64,000 nt of DNA from Apodemus sylvaticus (taxonomy: Eukaryota > Chordata > Mammalia > Rodentia > Muridae). The notes under the pieces are model-generated. The model worked only from the letters and a program-made list of their open reading frames with translations, had not been told where the DNA came from and did not search any database. Position numbers and translations under genes: made by a program. Position 1 is the first letter of the stretch. Every line of letters starts with the position of its first letter. The stretch spans positions 91,487,423 through 91,551,422 of the forward strand of contig NC_067495.1 in the NCBI RefSeq assembly GCF_947179515.1, in the 5' to 3' direction. This document shows positions 1-10,985 of this stretch, piece by piece.

Positions 1-480
1 AGGTGTGTTATGGAGGTATCTTAAGACACTAAAACTGTAGCTGTGCTATCTTTCAGTTTCCCCTGTAGGGCATATGGAATTAAAGTCTTTGTTATGGATT
101 GCTTTGTTTCGTAATGGCACTGTTGCACTCAGCTTTGTTAATTAAAATTTTCACGTTAAAGAAAAATTAATCATTTGTTGATAACTGTTGAAGTGTATGA
201 ATTTTTCTGGTAAAAAGAACATTTTCTGGGAAGCAGGAGGACCTATTGGCTGTGTGACCCTGCAAGCTTTCTTTATGTCTTATGCACTTTGTAGAGCTCG
301 GTCAATGTTAAAATATGTACAAATGAATTAGATAGCAGTTCTCAGATAAGAAAAAGATTATGTTTCTGAATTTTATCATCTGCTCTGCTATACCTTTAAA
401 CTAACTTTTTGACATTTGTTTGTTTGTGTGTGTGTGTGTGTGTAATAATACGTGTGGAGGTCAAAGGATGAGTTTCTTTT
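1..480 (+). other. Cenpi: Cenpi intronic sequence
   Basis: This is AT-rich sequence upstream of the first recognised exon. A short (TG)n lies at 425-443. An open stretch at about 80-150 has no donor and was not accepted as an exon. Confidence 0.6.
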
Positions 481-504
481 TTTAAAGAATTATTTATTTA
501 TTTA

Positions 505-700
505 TTGCTTATAAAGGAAAACCTTTCATTAGGGCTGGTTTAAAATTTCAGAGGCTTAGACCAGTATCAGCAAGCATGGCAGTCCTCAGGCAGGCAGACA
601 TAGTACTGGAGAGGCAGCTGTCTTGTCATCCTCCAACTCAATTTTGATCCTCAATTTAGATCCTCAAGTATCTTCCTTTATTTTTATTTTTTGCAGTACT
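505..700. repeat. Rodent LTR-like dispersed repeat, fragment
   Basis: The 'cttataaaggaaaac..ttcatt..ggctgg' start and the later 'ggcaggcagacatagtactggagaggcag' resemble the copy at 23500-23745. Together they suggest one dispersed family that I read as LTR-derived. The subfamily is not determined. Confidence 0.5.
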
Positions 701-865
701 CAAGGCTGAACTGATACATACCACACAAATGATCTAATGCTGAATTCCACTTGTAAATCCTACTTTAAAAATTCTTTATAGAAAATGTACCACAAAAGTG
801 TAAAATGTTTAACTAGACTACTAGATATTTGTGTTTGTTCATAGTTGCATTTGTTTACAATATAC

Positions 866-866
<1 letters not shown>

Positions 867-912
<46 letters not shown>
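867..912. repeat. (TG)n microsatellite
   Basis: An uninterrupted TG run of about 46 bp lies next to the B4 copy that follows. Confidence 0.97.
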
Positions 913-913
<1 letters not shown>

Positions 914-1130
914 ATGATTGTTTCATATAGAGGTCAAAGGTGACTGTCGGGTACCATCCACTATTGCTTTGCACTTTATCTCTTATCTCTAACTGAACCA
1001 GAAGCTCACTGACTCCCTGTACCAGCTAAATGGTGAGCTTCAGAGATCTACAGTGCTAGGGTTAGGGATATGTGCTACCAAATCTGGTTTTTATGAGGGT
1101 GTTAGAGAGCTAAACTCAGGTACTTGTGCT
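913..1130 (-). repeat. B4-type SINE, minus strand
   Basis: The order of diverged blocks (gaggtcaaaggt, accagaagctcactgact, gtgagcttcagagatctac, gttagagagctaaactcaggtacttgtgctt) follows the reverse complement of the composite ID+B1 B4A SINE. Confidence 0.55.
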
Positions 1131-1257
1131 TCTATGATGGGTATTTTACCAATGGAACCAAAGAATTTATCTTACCAAAGAATTTATTATACATTTAGAA
1201 GTACTACATCCAACAACAGCATTTTAAATGTGCTATTATGTTTGCTTTTATTATTAG

Positions 1258-1294
1258 GTATCATGATAATTTGACAGCTGCCAAGAAAAAGAAG
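1258..1294 (+). CDS. Cenpi: Cenpi internal coding exon, 37 bp (CENP-I C-terminal region)
   Basis: A 37-bp exon lies between a pyrimidine-rich acceptor ending TTATTATTAG and a donor AAG|GTATGA. Its first G completes a codon split with an exon upstream of the window (AG|G = Arg would fit), and the rest reads YHDNLTAAKKKK, ending in phase 0. The next exon is 130 bp away and continues in phase with AKSEFS. From memory, human CENP-I reads RYRKNLTAAKK followed by about five extra residues before TKSEF, so the rodent exon looks slightly shorter. CENP-I is a HEAT-like subunit of the CENP-H/I/K/M module of the constitutive centromere-associated network, which bridges CENP-A chromatin and the outer kinetochore. 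The preceding coding exon was not found in positions 1-1257. The exon is short, so the call rests on phase and on the strong match of its neighbours. Confidence 0.8.
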
Positions 1295-1424
1295 GTATGA
1301 AGGATAAACCTGTGTTAAATCACCATTTTTGCAAATAACCAAGTATAGATATGTGGGACTCGTTAAGAATAAAGTGGGCAAGAAGAATAGATGTTAATGA
1401 CTATTTTTATCTCTTTCCCATTAG

Positions 1425-1643
1425 GCAAAATCAGAGTTCAGTCTCAGCAGCAAGATCTGTAAAGAATATAATTACTATTTGACAGCTATGGTTTCTTGCC
1501 TATGGACGTCCAGACCATTTGAAACAGGAGTGTACATTAATCCCCAAATCATAGAAAATACTGAAGGAACAGAGTATAAAAACACCTTAAATTTTGTCCA
1601 CCATCCTTCTCTATTGAGCTATGCAGCTTCCTTTTTGCAACAG
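1425..1643 (+). CDS. Cenpi: Cenpi internal coding exon, 219 bp (CENP-I C-terminal region)
   Basis: This is the clearest coding exon of the window: 219 bp (73 codons), open throughout, with acceptor CTTTCCCATTAG and donor CAACAG|GTAAGT, phase 0 at both ends. It encodes AKSEFSLSSK..., then MVSCLWTSRPFETGVYI, then VHHPSLLSYAASFLQQ. From memory the human CENP-I counterparts are TKSEFNFSSK, MVGCLWTSKPFGKGIYI and VHHPSFLSYAVSFLLQ, a colinear match along the whole exon. It belongs to the C-terminal alpha-helical part of CENP-I, which packs with CENP-H and CENP-K in the inner kinetochore. The next exon is 9.8 kb downstream across a repeat-filled intron. The gene was first named FSHPRH1/LRPR1 from an FSH-response screen in rat Sertoli cells, but nothing in this window shows hormone control. 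Confidence 0.93.
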
Positions 1644-2322
1644 GTAAGTGTATTTAAAGGGTCTTTAGATTTCATGTGGTACCATTGACTGTGAAAAGAG
1701 GAAATGTCATATCTGAGCTGCAAGGGATGTTCAGATTTTTTAGTGCTAACAAAATTTTGGTAATGATGCTAGGTTTTAAGGAACTTAAATATCTATTCTG
1801 TAAGCAAGCTTGACCTTGTTACTGAGACAGACTGATATATTATAACATGATGCAGTGAAGTGAGGGTAGGGCTGACATAGAGTCCCATGAATAGTTCAGT
1901 TCTACTTCAGTTGTGCTGCAGGCGAGGAAGGCCTTCATAGAATAAAAGCTCCTGTGGAGCCCTCCTAAGGCTGAAGGTGTAAGCTAGGCCATGCTTTTCT
2001 ATTCTTCCTGAAAGCCTGTTGATTGAATGTAGTGAAAATAATTGGATGTGGTAGGGATGTGTGTCTTCTTACATAATTGACAAGATTACCATTTTCAAAC
2101 TTATTAGTGACTTGGGGATTATTCGTAAGGTATATATATTAAATGCATCCATGATACAATACTATTACAAATATGCTAAAAGAATTGGATTTACAAGTTT
2201 CTTAACCAGATAGAACATTAAGAACCCTAACAATGAAAACAGCACAGAGTTAGGGCAATGGTCATTGACTAGATGTCAGAGTTCAGTGTGGAGTTGGGGA
2301 GGCTGTCAATAAACAACTCAGC

Positions 2323-2576
2323 ATAAATGAGGATCTCTGAGGCAGGAAGATCAAGAGTTTTAAGCTGGTTTGACTCAAAAGCAAAAGCCCAAACAAAAGC
2401 AAACACAAAGACAGGCTCGATAGTGCTCATGGGAGACTGAGAGTAAGAAGAGTTTAAGTTTACATGGGGTAAGAAGAGTTTAAGTTCAAAAATAGCCTGG
2501 GGCACACAGTGAGATGTCTCAGAAATGAAAAAAAAAGGAAGGGAGGACGAAAGGAAGGAAAAAAGAAGGAAGGAAA
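2323..2576 (+). repeat. Old B1-like SINE with purine tail
   Basis: The B1-like blocks 'gaggcaggaagatcaagagtt' and 'agcctggggcacacagtgag' are followed by a GGAA-rich tail. They are split by a local duplication of 'gtaagaagagtttaagtt' near 2440-2485. Confidence 0.5.
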
Positions 2577-2658
2577 ATTAAATACAAAGAAGTGTAAAAA
2601 TACAATGTGAAGATTCCATATTTTTACATATTTCCCAATGTTTATTATCTATATTTTT

Positions 2659-2719
2659 ATTTTTTATTAAGGGTATGAAAAATACTGGTATTTTTTTATT
2701 AAGGGTATGAATAATACTG
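2659..2719. repeat. Local tandem duplication
   Basis: Two 28-bp copies at 2659-2686 and 2692-2719 share 'attaagggtatga' and differ at one base. Confidence 0.85.
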
Positions 2720-2816
2720 AATTGTGATATTGATTTCTATTGCCAATATAACTGCATTTTTCATACTCATTGACCACTTCTTTATTTCCTTTGTAAAAAC
2801 TATTCAGACTTTTTGT

Positions 2817-2921
<105 letters not shown>

Positions 2922-2949
2922 GTCTTATGTAACTCTGGCTGGCTTGTTT

Positions 2950-3045
2950 TGTTTAATATGATGATCTCTAATTCCATCCATTTTGTTACAAATTATATAA
3001 TTTCATTTTTTATGGATGAGTAAACCTAGTATATATGTAGGTCTC
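2950..3045 (-). mobile_element. LINE-1 ORF2 3' fragment, minus strand
   Basis: 'atgatctctaattccatccattttgttacaaat' followed by 'ttatggatgagtaaa' is the antisense of the conserved end of L1 ORF2. Fragment only. Confidence 0.6.
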
Positions 3046-3354
3046 CTTAACTGCTTCCTTCCCTAGAAGAGTCCCGGAGCCACTGTATTAGACATGATGT
3101 AAGGTAGAAGCTTCTAGTCTTTGGTATACCCCAGCCATCGTGGACTCTGCCTAATGAACCTGCTGGGACAAAGATGAACATTCTGGTATTCTTGGGTGGT
3201 TGGTTGCAGCTGGAATGTAGCCTTTTTGTTTTGCATGATGTCTTGGAGAAAGAGCCTTGAACCTTTAGACATAGTCTCTAAGAAGGAGCAGGTGATGGGT
3301 TCAGTGTCTCAGACATTTGTTGGTCTAATTGAAATTTAATAGGAATTCTTTGGT

Positions 3355-3530
3355 TGGGAGGGCAGTGGTGGCACACGCCTTTAATCCCAGCACTTGGGAG
3401 GCAGAGGCAGGCAGATTTCTGAGTTCGAGGCCAGCCTGGTCTACAGAGTGAGTTCTAGGACAGCCAGGGCTACACAGAGAATCCCTGTCTCAAAAAAGAA
3501 AACAAAACGAAACAAAAAAGAAAAAAAGAA
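3355..3530 (+). repeat. B1 SINE, plus strand
   Basis: A near-complete B1 (ggcacacgcctttaatccc ... gccagggctacacagagaa) ends in an A-rich tail. Imperfect target-site duplications ATTCTTTGGTT (3344-3354) and ATTGTTTGGTT (3531-3541) flank it. The box A/B derived portion is intact to the eye. Confidence 0.92.
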
Positions 3531-3744
3531 ATTGTTTGGTTAGTTTTTTTGTTAGTTTTTACCTTCTTTGTTTATTTGTCTGATTGTTTTTGAGGAAGAC
3601 ACATCAGAATAAATGTTGAGATATCTCAAAACAAACAAATAATCCAAAACATTGGCTATCACTTCATAGATCAAATTCTGTGCCTTTGCTTAATAACTTT
3701 GATCTTAGACAAGCTTTTTAAAAAGGTTTTGGCCTTCAATTACC

Positions 3745-3890
3745 TTGTTGAGATTTTGTTTTGTGTTTGGGATAGGGTTAGTTTCCTTGAATAGCCTGGT
3801 CTAGTCTTAAACTCTAAACCTCCTCCATTAGTCTCCTGAGTTCTAGAATTATGGAATACTGTCATACACAGTTCCCCTTATCTGCTAAAT
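3745..3890 (-). repeat. Diverged B1, minus strand
   Basis: 'agcctggtctagtcttaaactct' and 'ctcctgagttctagaattatgg' are antisense B1 blocks. Confidence 0.5.
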
Positions 3891-4331
3891 AGGAATGGTA
3901 GTATATACTTAATTGTATTGTAAACAGTATATTTCCTGATGTATGTGGATCTCAGTATGCTTGGCATAGAGTTATTGCTTGGATAGTGGTAGTTATTATT
4001 AATTGATTAATTCACATCATAATTCAAGAATATTTTTGAGAATTTTTCATTAGTAGTCATTGTTCAATATTTGAAAGCAATAAATAGTTCAAGGCCAAGG
4101 ATAACTCCCTCCTCAACAGGGTTTACGATGTCTGGGGGTGATTTTGGTTTTCACCAATTGGAGAGTAGGCATGCTGACATCTAGTGGCTAGGACCAGCAA
4201 TGCTGTTAAATAGCTTGGTATACAGGATATTCTCTCAAGACAATTTTCTGGTCCCTATTTTAAAATGTTTTAATATATGATCTGTCTCCAACATGGCTTT
4301 TGTTTACCATTAGTGTATGAAAGGCTGTTTT

Positions 4332-4465
4332 TTATTTTTGTTTCTATTTCGACACAGGGTTTCTCTGTATAGCCCTGGCTGTCCTGGAACTCACTCTTTA
4401 GACCAGGCTGGCCTAGAACTCAGAAATCCACCTGCCTTTGCCTCCCAGAGTGCTGGGATTACAGC
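4332..4465 (-). repeat. B1 SINE, minus strand, with 13-bp target duplication
   Basis: 'acacagggtttctctgtat' to 'gtgctgggattaca' is antisense B1, flanked by perfect copies of GAAAGGCTGTTTT at 4319-4331 and 4466-4478. Confidence 0.93.
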
Positions 4466-4652
4466 GAAAGGCTGTTTTATTCTTAATGATTTGCTTATAA
4501 TTTTATTAAGATAAACTCTTATATACAACACTTCACATATATACAAGTATTTTGTTGGATAAAGCCACTACAAGTGGAATTGCTCTCAAAGGTACATTTT
4601 TTCTAAGAGATTTGTGGGCATTGTTAACTTGCTTTTAAGAAGTCATATTGTC

Positions 4653-5068
4653 GGAATACTACTCAGCAATTAGAAACAATGAATTCACAAAATTTTTAGG
4701 CAAATGGTTAGATCTGGAAAATATCATCCTAAGTGAGGTAACCCAATCACAAAAGAATACACATGGACTGCAATCTCTGATAAGTGGATATTAATTAGCC
4801 CAGAAGCCCTGAATACCCAAGGCACAAATTGCATAACAAATGACTCCCTTGAAGAAGTATGGAGAGGGTCCTGATCCTGGAGAGGATTGATCTAGCATTG
4901 GAAGGGAGTACCAGGACAGAGAAAAAGGAGGGAGGTGATTGGAGAAGGGATGGAGAGAAGAAGGTTTATGGGACATATGGGGAGGGGGGATCCGGGAAAG
5001 GGGAAATCATTTGGAATATAAACAAAGAATATAGAAAATAAAAATATTACAAAAAAACAATTAAAAAA
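4653..5068 (+). mobile_element. LINE-1, 5'-truncated, plus strand, with 16-bp target duplication
   Basis: This 416-bp element starts in the last part of ORF2 ('gaatactactcagcaatta'), runs through a G-rich L1 3'UTR and ends in an A-rich tail with AATAAA at 5037. Perfect 16-bp duplications AAGAAGTCATATTGTC flank it at 4637-4652 and 5069-5084. It lies in the sense orientation of Cenpi. Confidence 0.93.
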
Positions 5069-5483
5069 AAGAAGTCATATTGTCTTATATTTCTGCTAAC
5101 AGTGAAGGGATACTCAGCTCTCCATATTGTCAATGTAACTGCAGCTTCTCTAAGTCTTAATTGGAAAACTGTGTACTGAATCAGGTAAAATAAAGTTTTT
5201 CCTTGAGAGACAGAGCATGAATGAGATACTAGGACTGTTCAGTCTGCAGAGTAGTGAATATTATGAACTTGAACACAAGTAAACAAATTTAAAGGGTTAG
5301 GAATTCATATTGCTTTAAGTCAGAAAATGATTTTCAAAATGCCTAGTGAAGGTTAATCCTGAAAGGTAAAATGTTCAGCAGCATACAGAGTGCATTTGGC
5401 AAAACATGAAGCCACCATTTTTGTTGGTTCTTGATATTGTTTCTATATAGTTTGGCCAACATGGTTTTAAAAGTAATACAATG

Positions 5484-5606
5484 AGCTTGTATACCCTGAC
5501 ACTTAGAGGCTGAGATAAGACTGGATTTAAGGGCAGCCTGAACTACATTATAAGGATAAGAACAATCTGAGCTATAAAGTAAGATACTGTCTCACAAACA
5601 AAAGTT
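5484..5606 (+). repeat. Diverged B1-like SINE
   Basis: The pattern 'ttagaggctgagataag ... gggcagcctgaactacatta ... atactgtctcacaaa' is that of an old B1/PB1. Confidence 0.5.
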
Positions 5607-5629
5607 AAAAATTCATAACCTCACCTTGC

Positions 5630-5748
5630 CTTTTAAAGAAAAGGTTTCACTTTGTAGCCTAGGCTGGTGAGGAACTTGAGGCAATCCTCTTACCTCAGCC
5701 TCTCAATCTAGGTTTATAGGTATGAACCACCATATATGACATTTATCT
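5630..5748 (-). repeat. Diverged B1, minus strand
   Basis: 'ggtttcactttgtagcctaggctggtga', 'cctcagcctctcaatctagg' and 'gtatgaaccaccat' are antisense B1 blocks. Confidence 0.6.
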
Positions 5749-5949
5749 GTCTTTTTTGAAGAGTGTCTTGAGACCCAGTCACCAACTGACAACTATCTAA
5801 ATACTGAATGGTTCAGGTGTTGCTTATAATATCTGATACAATAATGTATGATTTAATTCTAAAATTTTGCTTTATTGATGTGTTAAGTTGTAAAAATTTC
5901 AAATCAGTGAGATTCTCAGTATTAATAAACTTAGCCCTTGGAAGTATTT

Positions 5950-6155
5950 TTTTTATTTTAGAAACTTACATTTATTCATGTGTGTTGGGGTGGGGTGAAG
6001 TGGGGCTCACATACATATGACACTTGTGGCAGAAAAAGAACAAGTTATAGTAGTCAGTTGTCTCCTTTCATCCCGTGGGTTCTAGGAATTGAACAGAGGT
6101 CATCAGGCTTAGCAGGAAGCACTTTTACTCATCTGGGCATCTTGCTGGCCTTCTT
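5950..6155 (-). repeat. B3/B2-type SINE, minus strand
   Basis: 'gggttctaggaattgaacagaggtcatcaggctt' to 'gcatcttgctggcc' matches the reverse complement of the tRNA-derived head of B3. Confidence 0.65.
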
Positions 6156-7218
6156 GGATATATTTTAAATGTGTATAGAACCTACATAAAAGAATTCTTT
6201 TTTTTTAATCCTGTTTTGGAGATGGGGGGGGGTATTTTCCAGCAGGGTCATAGCCCAGTAAGTCAGCATCCACTAGTGATGTGTGCTTTCTTTATGGAGG
6301 ATAGTTTTTATAAGAGGAGGGCTGAGTGGCAGTAGGAACGGGGACCCGAGCGTTGCTGGAATCTTCTTGAGATCCTGAGGAGGATATTTTTGGTACAGGT
6401 AGTTCCAGTGGAGACTAATAGAAATGGACTGCTTTGATGTGTTCTTAGTGCACTCAGGACTGCTGCTGATACTGTTGGTTGATGATATTTGAAGGTAGGA
6501 ATGAGAAAAAGACTTCTGTTTAAGCTGGTCTGATTCCGATTATTAGTAAGGGGAATTCTAATGAAAGAACTGGAGGTATTACTTTGTTTAAGAAGGGGGG
6601 CAAGTTTAACCTGTGTTTTGACCTATTTAAGTTTTGCGTGACTATAGACACTCAGGACCAAAATGTTAAGAAGATGCTTTGAAATAGTGGCTTGGAGCAG
6701 AAGAAGAAAGGTTGTAGGTTAGAGAAATAAACAGCATATAGAGTTAGTCAGCATGCTCTGTATCTCAGCCTTTCCTAAATCATATTTGGTCAGTGTCGTG
6801 TGTGTCAGAAACCAGGATATGGCTTGTGACCATTTGCAGCCAGGTACTAACCACAAATTTTTTGTTCTTTGCTGTTTGAGAGTGCAGACACAGGTTGCCT
6901 TCAGACTTGCTGAATTGCGAGTAGCTTGGCAAAAAATTTCTGTTTTAATTCTCCAGAAACAAAATGGAGAAGACGGGAAACAGAAAAAAACATACACATT
7001 CCAAATTTGCCTGAAGCAGGAGCCAAAATTCTGTTTGCTCCTTGATATTGGTAGGCTCTAGGGAACCTGCAGGTGACAAGGTCCATAGATACTGAACTCT
7101 CCTCAAGTGATGTAGTATTTGCATATAACCTATGCACCACCTCTTGTATACAGATGCTCCTTGACTTGGGGTGAGAGTTTTCTTCTGCTGGGTTCATAAT
7201 AAAGTTCAAATAAATATA

Positions 7219-7583
7219 TTTTTATAATATTTTTATTGGATATTTTATTCATTTGCATTTCAGATGTTATCCCCTTTCCCAATTTTCCCTCCAGAAACTC
7301 CCTATCCCATCCTCCCTCCCCCTGCTTCTATGAGAGTGCTCCCCCCACCTACCCACCCACTCCCACCTCCCACTTCCCTGTCCTGGCATTCCCCTACACT
7401 GGGACATCAAGCCTTCTCAGAACCAAGGGCCTCTCCTCCCTTTGGTGTCCAACCAGGCCATCCTCTGCTATATATGCATCTGGAGCCATGGGTCCCTCCA
7501 TGTGTACTCTTTGGTTGGTGGTTTAGTCCCTGGGAGCTCTGGGGGTGCTGGTTGGTTCACATTGTTGTTCTTCCTATGGGGTT
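7219..7583 (-). mobile_element. LINE-1 3' end, minus strand, with 11-bp target duplication
   Basis: This 365-bp antisense L1 3'UTR (pyrimidine-rich, 'ggagccatgggtccctcca', 'ttggttggtggtttag') is bounded by CAAATAAATAT at 7208-7218 and 7584-7594. Long open frames here come from L1 3'UTR sequence and are not genes. Confidence 0.9.
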
Positions 7584-8135
7584 GCAAATAAATATCTTAA
7601 ATTGAACCATCAATAAGTTGGAAACTATCTTTAAGTCATCTCTGAAATGTGTATGCAATACAGTATTTATTGTAATTACTTAACTAACTATTCCTTAATT
7701 ACTCATTAAGTAGCCAGTAGAAAGTAAATTCTGTGTAAAGAGTTATTATAACAGATTGTTTATGGAATAATGGTAAAAAAAAAAAACAGTCTGTGTGTGT
7801 TCAAAACAGATAGTATCATTGTGCCTTGAAACAGTACACAGATGCTAGGTGAACAGTGCCGAAACTGGGAGTGCTGTGGGGAGCTACAGCAGGCATACCA
7901 GCACATCAGTCCGCTTATGTGGACTCAGTATACTGCTCAACACATAGCAGATTCAAGTTTGGACTGGAGGGAGATCCTATAGTATTTTCCCCCAATAATT
8001 TTTATTCTAGGTTGATTATCCATACATGTGGACTATGTAGCTATGAAGGGTCAGCAATCATCATCTTTACACATTTGGGATGCTGTCACCAGTTGCCTTT
8101 AGATCTTTTAAGAAATGCTTCATTACCAGCACTTT

Positions 8136-8187
<52 letters not shown>

Positions 8188-8232
8188 AATTTGTGTGTGT
8201 GAATTTGTGTGTGCGCATGCGTGTGTGCACAC
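8136..8232. repeat. (TG)n microsatellite with interruptions
   Basis: About 50 bp of pure TG is followed by an interrupted TG/CA-rich stretch. Confidence 0.95.
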
Positions 8233-8346
8233 ACTTTTGTCAATTTGCAAATACTTATTATAAAATATTAAGGACATGCTGATACCTGAAACAGTTCATT
8301 CAGAATTACAAAATAAAAATTCTAACTATAAAAAAGCATCATTGAA

Positions 8347-8425
8347 GTGAAGATGTAGTCCGGGGCAGAGCACCTACCTAGCATGTACAGAGCCCTAGAT
8401 TTGATCTCCAGTACTTCAAAAGCTA
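8347..8425 (+). repeat. ID-like SINE
   Basis: 'agatgtagtccggggcagagc', 'ctacctagcatgtacagagccc' and 'gatctccagtactt' follow the tRNA-like ID consensus with box A/B remnants. Diverged, so an old copy. Confidence 0.6.
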
Positions 8426-8884
8426 TCTTGCAAACTCATTGCATTAATATGCAGGATTAATATGGAGGATTTTCTAGTAGTGATATTAAAAAGCATCATG
8501 TCCAATAATACAGTAATGGTTAAAGCCTAGTATAAAGGTTTAGTCTCACAGAATCAACTGTAATACTGCTTACCTCGTTAGATTTCTTTTTAGTGCTCAT
8601 TTTTTACTTTTTTTTTTAACTTAGCTTTCAAACTGTCGAGCTTTGTCATTGTATTTTCCTACATCTTTTGATGACCTTTCTCCTGTACTTTTTCAACCCC
8701 CCTGCTCCTTCCCATCTCTTCCATCCTCCCTGAGAGCTCCCATCCACTTCATCTCACACCATTTCCACTACTCTTTTCCTTCCCTCTCTCCTTCCTTAAC
8801 ACCTCATTTCCTCATGCTCTCCTTTCTAGTTTTACACTCGCCTATACACACACATGCATGGACAGAAATTAAATTTTGGATTTG

Positions 8885-9165
8885 GGGTTAGGGAGATGGC
8901 CCAGTCAGTAAAGTGATTGCAGGGCAACATTATAACCTGAGTTTGATCCTAAGAACCCACATTAAAAAAAAAAAAAAGCCAGGCATGTACTTGAAAATTC
9001 AGTGCTGGAGAGGCAGGTGGATTTCTGGGGCTGGACTCTAACCGACAAGCATCAGTGATGTCACTACAGGGATGCTGTCTCAAAAGCAAGGTGCTTGAGG
9101 ATCCATACCAGACTCCCTTCTGATCATTACATATGTACACATGAACATATGCACACAAATATACA
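8885..9165 (+). repeat. B4A-type composite SINE, plus strand
   Basis: An ID-like head ('gggagatggcccagtcagtaaagtg ... gtttgatcctaagaacccac') is followed by an A-run and a B1-like second half ('ccaggcatgt ... ggagaggcaggtggatt'), ending in CA/TA-rich sequence. This is the layout of B4A. Confidence 0.75.
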
Positions 9166-9229
9166 GAGAATCTAGGGTCCACATGGGAGAGAAGACATAC
9201 AGTATTTCTCTTTCTGAGTCTGAATTATT

Positions 9230-10255
9230 CTGTTTAAGGTATTAATTCAAATTCCCACCCATCTTCCTGCACATGTCATGATTTCAGTTTTCTCTATAGC
9301 TAAATGAATTCAGTTGCATGAATGTACCACATTTTCTTTATGCATTAATCTATGGATGGATATAAAGGGTGTCTCTTTTCTGACTGTTAAGAATAGTACA
9401 GTAACAGACATATATACATTCAAGTATTTCATACTGGTGTCCATAGTAACTACACCATTTACCATCCAACAAGCAGTTAATAAAGGAGCCTCTTTAGCAT
9501 TTGTTATCTCTTTTTTATTGTGATTTATTTTTATTGTATGTGTATGGATGATTTATGTATGTGTGTGTGTATGTATGCCATAGGTGTGTTTGGTGCCCCA
9601 GGGGTTATAAAAGGTCAGTTTCCCTGCACCTAGAATTACAAAGGATTATAAACCACCAGATGGGTGTGAACTGAATCCTGTGCAAGAGCAGCAGCAAGTG
9701 CTCTTAAGTGTTGAGCCATCTCTAGCCCCATGTTTTCTGACAGGCCATTCTGACTTGGGTGAAATGGGATATCTGGGCAGTTTTAATCTTTATTTTCCTG
9801 ATAGCTAAGCATGTCAAACACTTTGTAACACATTTATTAGCCATTTGTATTTCTTCTTTTGAGAATTTCTTGTTTAGTTTTTTACATTATTGATTGGATA
9901 CTTTGTTTTTGTGATGTTTACTTTTATGGTCCTTTAGATACTAGCTCACTGTCTGCAATTTAGCTGGCAGAAATTTTGTCTGATCTATGGATTATCTGCT
10001 GGTAGTCTCCATTGCTGTGCAAATGCCTTTTAAGTTTATGTAAGCCTACTTGTCAGTTCTTGGGATTGTTTTCTGTACTATCAGAATCCTTTCCAGAAAG
10101 TTTTTGCCCATGCTTATATTCTAAAGTATTTTCTCTCTAGCAGTTGTAGAATTTCAGGTCTTATATTGAGGTCTTTGGTTCATTTTAGATTTATTTTTGA
10201 GGAAGGTGAAAGATACCACTCTAATATCATTCTTTTGCACATGTAAATGCATTTT
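9230..10255 (-). mobile_element. Old LINE-1 ORF2 portion, minus strand, interrupted by a B3
   Basis: Antisense ORF2 landmarks run from 'tgcattaatctatggatgg' through 'gacaggccattctgacttgg', 'tttgatttgcat'-like and 'catttgtatttcttctttt' text to 'gttcattttagatttattttt'. The minus-strand SINE at 9510-9730 splits it. Confidence 0.7.
9510..9730 (-). repeat. B3 SINE, minus strand, inside old LINE-1
   Basis: 'tgtgtatgtatgccataggtgtg' to 'gtgctcttaagtgttgagccatctctagcccc' is reverse B3. The flanking L1 continues on both sides. Confidence 0.8.
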
Positions 10256-10259
10256 TCAA

Positions 10260-10985
10260 GGCAGCTGTGATAAACACCAAAATTTCAAGTAATCCCTTCC
10301 AGCATATTGAAATAAGACTAGGAATCAACAGTAAAAAAAAAACTACACAGATACCCAGAGACTAAAGAATACACTTTCGAATGTATGGATATTAGGAATT
10401 CATCTAAGAATTTTAAAATTCCTAGAACCAAATGAAATCATAACAGCAACCTACCAGAACCTCTGAGATATAGCTAAGCATTTCTAGAGGGAAAGCTTAT
10501 AGCTATAGGTGCTTACTTTAAATAAATCATAGTAGGGTCTGGAGAGATGATTCAGTAGTTAAGAGCACTTACTGTTATTGTAGAGGACTCAGCTTGTGTT
10601 CCCAGCAGCAATGTGGTGGGTTACCTCCATCTGTAAATCTAGTTCCAGGAGATCCAACACCTTCTTCTAATCTCTGAGTGTGAACACCAGACACATTTGG
10701 TGCACATATATACATTCAGGCAAAACACTCATATATATTTAAAAAAAAATCCTCAACAACATTTTAAAAACAGTGATCTCAAACTAATGATGTGCAAGTT
10801 TCTAGAAACATAGTAAATGGCAAGAGATAATAAAGATTACGACAAAAATAAATAGAAACTAAAAGAACAATATAGAAAATCAATGTAACAAAATGCTGAT
10901 TCTCTGAATTGATAAACAAAATTGGCAAAGGCCTAACCAAACTAACTAAAAATAAATAAATCAATAACTTAGAGAAGAGCCTCAC
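10260..10985 (+). mobile_element. Old LINE-1 ORF2 fragment, plus strand, interrupted by a B2
   Basis: 'acagatacccagagactaa', 'aagattacgacaaaaataaatag', 'aacaaaatgctgattctctga' and 'gataaacaaaattggcaaa' are sense L1 ORF2 text. The element is interrupted at 10537-10745. Confidence 0.65.
10537..10745 (+). repeat. B2/B3-type SINE, plus strand
   Basis: A tRNA-derived head 'ctggagagatgattcagtagttaagagcac' is followed by 'ctagttccaggagatccaacacc' and an A-rich end. It is inserted in old L1. Confidence 0.8.

Noticed and set aside
80..165. Open stretch reading ELKSLLWIALFRNGTV after a CAG/TAG acceptor-like site
   Set aside because: No donor follows and it does not match the CENP-I residues expected before YHDNLTAAK.
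6690..7205. Two overlapping 102-codon frames on opposite strands in a Cenpi intron
   Set aside because: No homology recognised and no splice signals. Part of 7100-7165 faintly resembles a Tigger-type DNA transposon end, too weak to annotate.
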